Of a stretch of 8,780 nucleotides of DNA, positions 5,972 to 8,780 are shown piece by piece. A program made the translations under genes and the position numbers. The notes under the pieces are model-generated. The model saw only the letters and a list, made by a program, of their open reading frames with translations. It did not search any database and had not been told where the DNA came from. Each line of letters begins with the position of its first letter. Within the stretch, counting starts at the first letter, position 1. Location: assembly GCA_027031025.1 (NCBI GenBank), contig JALVEJ010000219.1, forward strand, positions 1 through 8,780. The letters run 5' to 3'. The DNA comes from Flavobacteriales bacterium (lineage in GTDB: Bacteria > Bacteroidota > Bacteroidia > Flavobacteriales > Flavobacteriaceae).

Positions 5972-6427
5972 ATGAAAGTGTACCGATTAAGCAAAGCGAA
6001 ATATGCCGGCGAACTATCGGGAATTGGCGCAGCAAAATTCGGTAACCGATGGAATTCAAAAGGCGTAGAAATGATTTATACTGCGGGTTGCAGGGCTTTG
6101 GCGGTTACGGAAGTGTTGGTCCATTTGCCAACCGGATTAATTCCTGAGGATATGATGATGATTGAAATAGACATTCCCGATCATTTACCTGTGAAGGTAT
6201 TAGACAGCAAAGTTTTGCCTGAAAATTGGAAAGTTTTTCCGCCTCCGGCTGAAACCCGGCATCTTGGTGATGCTTTTGTAGCCGATCATAAATTTGTCAT
6301 ACTTAAAGTGCCATCGGCAGTAGTGGAAGGCGATTTTAATTATTTAATCAATCCGAATCATCCGGATTTTAAACAGATTAAAATTTTATCAAAAAAAGCT
6401 TTTAGGTTCGATACTAGATTATTTTGA
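5972..6427 (+). CDS. res: RES-domain toxin (NAD+-degrading)
   Basis: The 151-residue product is a complete RES domain: MKVYRLSKAKYA at the start, GNRWNSKG (24-31), IYTAGCRALAVTEVLVHL (35-52), VPSAVV (113-118) and NYLINPNHPDF (123-133). Arg26, Tyr36, Glu47 and Ser115 sit where the family's conserved active-site residues are expected (compare Arg, Tyr, Glu and Ser of Pseudomonas Res and mycobacterial MbcT). Studied members break down NAD+ by hydrolysis or phosphorolysis and stop growth unless bound by the antitoxin; one member, ParT of Sphingobium, ADP-ribosylates phosphoribosyl pyrophosphate synthetase instead. All key residues are present and no frameshift is seen, so the toxin looks active. 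It lies 18 bases after the antitoxin stop with no promoter of its own, so the pair is one transcript. The cytoplasmic target is inferred from family only. Confidence 0.92.
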   Translation: MKVYRLSKAKYAGELSGIGAAKFGNRWNSKGVEMIYTAGCRALAVTEVLVHLPTGLIPEDMMMIEIDIPDHLPVKVLDSKVLPENWKVFPPPAETRHLGDAFVADHKFVILKVPSAVVEGDFNYLINPNHPDFKQIKILSKKAFRFDTRLF

Positions 6428-6465
6428 ATAAAATTATCATGTCCCGATTGATATACAACAATATT

Positions 6466-6473
6466 TAAATTTG
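6466..6473 (+). promoter_or_regulatory. Possible -7 element for the umuD-like gene
   Basis: TAAATTTG is an exact TAnnTTTG match. A TTG lies at 6448-6450, but the 15-base spacer is shorter than usual. If used, the transcript would have an AT-rich leader of about 65 bases before the ATG at 6544, and the gene would be expressed apart from the toxin-antitoxin pair. Confidence 0.45.
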
Positions 6474-6543
6474 CAACAAGGTTTTTTTTCTACAAAAGTA
6501 CATATCGTCAATTTTAAAACTTAGATTTTTAAATTTAAAACAC

Positions 6544-6993
6544 ATGAAACTCAAACATTTAAAATCATTACCGCAAATAGATTTTTACACAGCTGATACC
6601 TCAACGGACTTGGCTTTACCATTTGTCAACGAAGGGATTGCAGCCGGATTTCCATCACCGGCGCAAGATTATATGGATTTGACTTTAGACCTTAACAAAG
6701 AATTGATCAAGCATCCGTCAGCTACCTTTTATGGTAGAGTGAAAGGTATGTCTATGAAAGATGCCGGTATTGAAGACGGGGATATATTGGTGATTGACCG
6801 CTCGCTCGAATACCGCAACAATATGACCGCTGTTTGTTTTATAGACGGAGAATTTACGGTTAAAAAATTAAAATTGGAAAAAGGCAAAGTTTTTTTAATA
6901 CCTGCCAATGACGAATTTGACCCGATTGAAATTACCGAAGCTAATGAGTTTGTCGTGTGGGGTATCGTTACTTATGTAATAAAGAAATTATAA
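6544..6993 (+). CDS. umuD: UmuD-like S24-family self-cleaving protein
   Basis: This 149-residue protein matches UmuD over its whole length (139 residues in E. coli). The segment GIAAGFPSPAQDYMD (31-45) holds the expected Ala34-Gly35 self-cleavage site; E. coli has Cys-Gly in the same context. GRVKGMSMKDAGI carries the nucleophile Ser70, and GEFTVKKLKL carries the general base Lys107. Their 37-residue spacing equals that of Ser60 and Lys97 in E. coli UmuD. By family, RecA filaments on damaged DNA trigger self-cleavage, and the shortened dimer joins UmuC to form a mutagenic translesion DNA polymerase. No umuC follows: the next gene is convergent and ends 86 bases away. There is no N-terminal DNA-binding domain, so it is not LexA. 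A possible promoter lies at 6466-6473; I could not identify an SOS box. Confidence 0.92.
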   Translation: MKLKHLKSLPQIDFYTADTSTDLALPFVNEGIAAGFPSPAQDYMDLTLDLNKELIKHPSATFYGRVKGMSMKDAGIEDGDILVIDRSLEYRNNMTAVCFIDGEFTVKKLKLEKGKVFLIPANDEFDPIEITEANEFVVWGIVTYVIKKL

Positions 6994-7078
6994 AAAAACC
7001 TTTCAAAACACTTAAAATCAACACCTTAATTACAGATCGCAGCAAAAAATAAAAGAAAAATCCGACCAGAAACAATTA

Positions 7079-8599
7079 TTAATTGTTAGAAAAAGTAATA
7101 TGTTGATAAGCGCCCAAATCAGGGGCTACAGTGCGGTCAACCCCTAACAAATCAAAAGGTACCGTAAGAGCCGTATTAATATCGCCTTGATTGATACATG
7201 GAGACGTATCCCCAATCAAGAGTTTGTTTTCTGCCGGATCTTCAAAAACCGGGTTTTCATTGAGTAATATATTTTGATAGTGCGACATATCGGTGAAATC
7301 AACTTCCGGAACATCGTCAAAATGATGCTGGGGGTCTTCAAATTTTATTAAGCTGTTGAAAACATGATAATTAAAATCTGCAGCCGGATCTTTATCCAAA
7401 TAAAATTCGATACTTGAATTACCGTAAACGATAATATTGGACATTTCAAAATTTTGCAAGTCCGCAACAAAAATTTGATCAGGTGTTTTAAGATAATTGC
7501 TGACATAAACCGCACCCGATTTTTCATTACGAATACCACCGCTAAAATTGGCAAACGTGCAATGTTTAAATTGATAACTGCCTCCCAATTGAATATTGAG
7601 TGCTGACATACCAAAATTGTTAAATACCAAATTTTCGCCCTTTATATTAGTTGCAATTCCATAAATCCCTACTAAACTATGATTGTAAATTTGGGTATTC
7701 TTTATTTTTAAAACCGGATTTGCATTACCGGAAGGATAAGCCACAATACCCACTTCTGCATTTTTTATTATAGCATAATTAATTTCATTGTCAATAGAAT
7801 TTTCACGCAACCAGATATAATTCCACATACCCGGTTTGTTTTCAAAATCCGGTTCCATTCGATCATCTTCGAAAATGACTTCGTGTCCCAAAGAACCATT
7901 TACTTTAAGAGTGGCGCCTTCCCAAACAATCAATCCTGAATTGAAATGAAAATATAAATGTGCTCCTTGCTCAATAGTTAAAATATGCCCCTGAGGGACC
8001 GCCATATGTCCGTAAATGACAATGGGTTTATCATCGGTAAAAGTGGTATCGCCGTTTAAGAAAAAGCCGGCTATTTTGGAAGTTTCACCGGTTTGCGGGT
8101 CAGTATAAACGGTTAATGAATCTTTACTGCCGTCCGGAAAACGCTGCGGATAGTAAAAATAAGCATCTTTGACAAAAGCCGTGAGCAATACACTTTCGGT
8201 TTTAGATTGATCTTCTACAAAAAGATGTTCCTCATAAACCGGATCTGTCAGTTGGTTAATGTCCGCCGTAACTTCAACAAAAACAAAAATGCTGTCTTGG
8301 GCATGAATCAATACGTCTTCAAATGATTTGCCGGCATCACCATCCACATTTAACCGGTAAAAAGATTGATTGCCGTTTTCGAGATAAATCCTGTCTAATG
8401 TAATGTCGTTATCAGCGGTATTATAAATTTTGAAACGATAGGTATGCGACGCTATACCTGTAAAAACCGAATCGAGAAAAACCGTGTCTTTTTCAATACG
8501 AAAATCTCCCTGACTGGGATTTGTATCAAAATTTTTACGACACGAACTGCTAAATATGATTAGAACCAAAAAGAAAATTCCGGCAATGATACGATACAT
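7079..8599 (-). CDS. Beta-helix lipoprotein of unknown function
   Basis: The 506-residue protein begins with a type II signal peptide: MYRIIAGIFFLVLIIF, then SSSC with Cys20 as the lipidation site. RKNFD follows, without the K-(D/E)-(D/E) run often linked to surface export in Bacteroidota, so the side of the outer membrane is unclear. Residues about 40-145 look like an Ig-type beta-sandwich (FKIYNTADNDITLDRIYLEN resembles DUF1573-like domains). About 185-420 is a run of short beta strands rich in Asn, Gly and Ile, with GATLKVNGSLGHEVIFEDD and KNTQIYNHSLVGIYGI, as in right-handed parallel beta-helices. The end, PDLGAYQ (493-499), is a common closing motif of such proteins. Beta-helices of this kind often bind or cleave polysaccharide, but no catalytic residues can be named here. 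It is a single gene, convergent with the umuD-like gene; no exact TAnnTTTG precedes the ATG at 8599. Confidence 0.85.
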   Translation of the reverse strand: MYRIIAGIFFLVLIIFSSSCRKNFDTNPSQGDFRIEKDTVFLDSVFTGIASHTYRFKIYNTADNDITLDRIYLENGNQSFYRLNVDGDAGKSFEDVLIHAQDSIFVFVEVTADINQLTDPVYEEHLFVEDQSKTESVLLTAFVKDAYFYYPQRFPDGSKDSLTVYTDPQTGETSKIAGFFLNGDTTFTDDKPIVIYGHMAVPQGHILTIEQGAHLYFHFNSGLIVWEGATLKVNGSLGHEVIFEDDRMEPDFENKPGMWNYIWLRENSIDNEINYAIIKNAEVGIVAYPSGNANPVLKIKNTQIYNHSLVGIYGIATNIKGENLVFNNFGMSALNIQLGGSYQFKHCTFANFSGGIRNEKSGAVYVSNYLKTPDQIFVADLQNFEMSNIIVYGNSSIEFYLDKDPAADFNYHVFNSLIKFEDPQHHFDDVPEVDFTDMSHYQNILLNENPVFEDPAENKLLIGDTSPCINQGDINTALTVPFDLLGVDRTVAPDLGAYQHITFSNN

Positions 8600-8664
8600 A
8601 TAATTACATTTAAGATATCAAACGCTAAAATTACGGATTTATTTTTTAACAGGACTGGACCTGG

Positions 8665-8686
8665 CTGGTATTCTACAAGGCAAACG
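8665..8686 (-). repeat. Degenerate inverted copy of the GCCCC-repeat tail
   Basis: CTGGTATTCTACAAGGC (8665-8681) resembles the reverse complement of TTTGTAGAACATAATACC (8736-8753), with a few bases missing; TTCTACAA (8671-8678) is exactly complementary to TTGTAGAA (8737-8744). ACAGGAC (8649-8655) likewise mirrors GTCCTGT (8730-8736). It looks like an older copy of the adjacent repeat on the other strand. Confidence 0.4.
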
Positions 8687-8716
8687 CACTATAAAAAAAT
8701 TAAAATATTTCTTTTA

Positions 8717-8780
8717 GCCCCATAGGGGCGTCCTGTTTGTAGAACATAATACCATTACAATTCGATAAAGCCCCATAGGG
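8717..8780. repeat. 53-bp-period GCCCC-ATA-GGGGC hairpin repeat, cut by right edge
   Basis: GCCCCATAGGGGC (8717-8729) is a 5-bp perfect dyad around ATA. The same motif begins again at 8770 and is cut at 8780 after GCCCCATAGGG. Between them lies GTCCTGTTTGTAGAAC and an AT-rich tail, giving a unit of 53 bp. I recall similar GCCCC(A/G)TAGGGGCG-CCTGTTTGTAGAA units as multicopy intergenic repeats in Bacteroidota. The number of units cannot be told from this window. Confidence 0.75.

Noticed and set aside
5963..5978. Imperfect palindrome CTTTTATA/TATGAAAG over the toxin start codon
   Set aside because: It could in principle hide the start codon, but it is short, AT-rich and has a mismatch, so chance is likely.
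6494..6500. Minus-strand TACTTTTG between the toxin and umuD-like genes as a promoter
   Set aside because: It matches TAnnTTTG but points into the 3' end of the toxin gene, with no gene to drive; possibly antisense, more likely chance.
6491..6501. TACAAAAGTA as an SOS operator upstream of the umuD-like gene
   Set aside because: The dyad has only 3-bp arms, and I know of no established LexA box for this lineage that it matches.
7071..7087. AACAATT-ATT-AATTGTT as a terminator between convergent genes
   Set aside because: The 7-bp stem is AT-only except for one G-C pair, has no adjacent T-tract on either strand and overlaps the lipoprotein stop codon.
8717..8780. CRISPR array
   Set aside because: Only two GC-rich hairpin units are visible, no spacer/repeat length pattern fits, and no cas gene is present.

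Overview
The window looks like chromosome from a member of the Bacteroidota, probably a flavobacterium-like lineage. The DNA is AT-rich. Gene starts lack a Shine-Dalgarno sequence. Exact matches to the Bacteroidota -7 promoter motif TAnnTTTG lie upstream of several genes. There is a lipoprotein with an SSSC lipobox, and the intergenic repeats are of a kind I associate with this phylum. Species cannot be assigned from the sequence alone.

Layout: (1) 1-229, minus strand, the 5' end of a PLP-dependent aminotransferase that runs off the left edge. (2) 322-2367, plus strand, a one-chain ADP-forming acyl-CoA synthetase (alpha and beta parts fused), divergent from the aminotransferase. (3) 2368-3238, an 871-base region without a credible gene. 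It holds a 45-bp direct repeat in two copies, an apparent 466-bp element with inverted ends between them, hairpin-forming repeats, and a GC-rich structured RNA-like element at about 3085-3230. (4) 3239-5346, minus strand, a two-gene operon rlmD-cobB joined by a 1-base TAATG overlap: a 23S rRNA-type m5U methyltransferase and a sirtuin deacylase. (5) 5375-6427, plus strand, a Xre/RES toxin-antitoxin pair with a clear promoter and nested dyads that look like its operator. (6) 6544-6993, plus strand, a UmuD-like self-cleaving protein with no UmuC beside it. (7) 7079-8599, minus strand, a beta-helix surface or periplasmic lipoprotein. (8) 8649-8780, short repeats with GCCCC-ATA-GGGGC hairpins spaced 53 bp, cut by the right edge.

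How the parts may work together: the RES toxin should deplete NAD+ and its Xre partner should neutralise it and repress the pair. CobB, an NAD+-consuming deacylase, is encoded just across the divergent promoter region, and an acyl-CoA synthetase lies beyond it. The theme of NAD+ and acyl-CoA is suggestive but may be chance. I see no clearly new multi-gene system. The most interesting material is non-coding: the toxin-antitoxin control region, the structured RNA element with competing stems, and the apparent repeat-flanked element.
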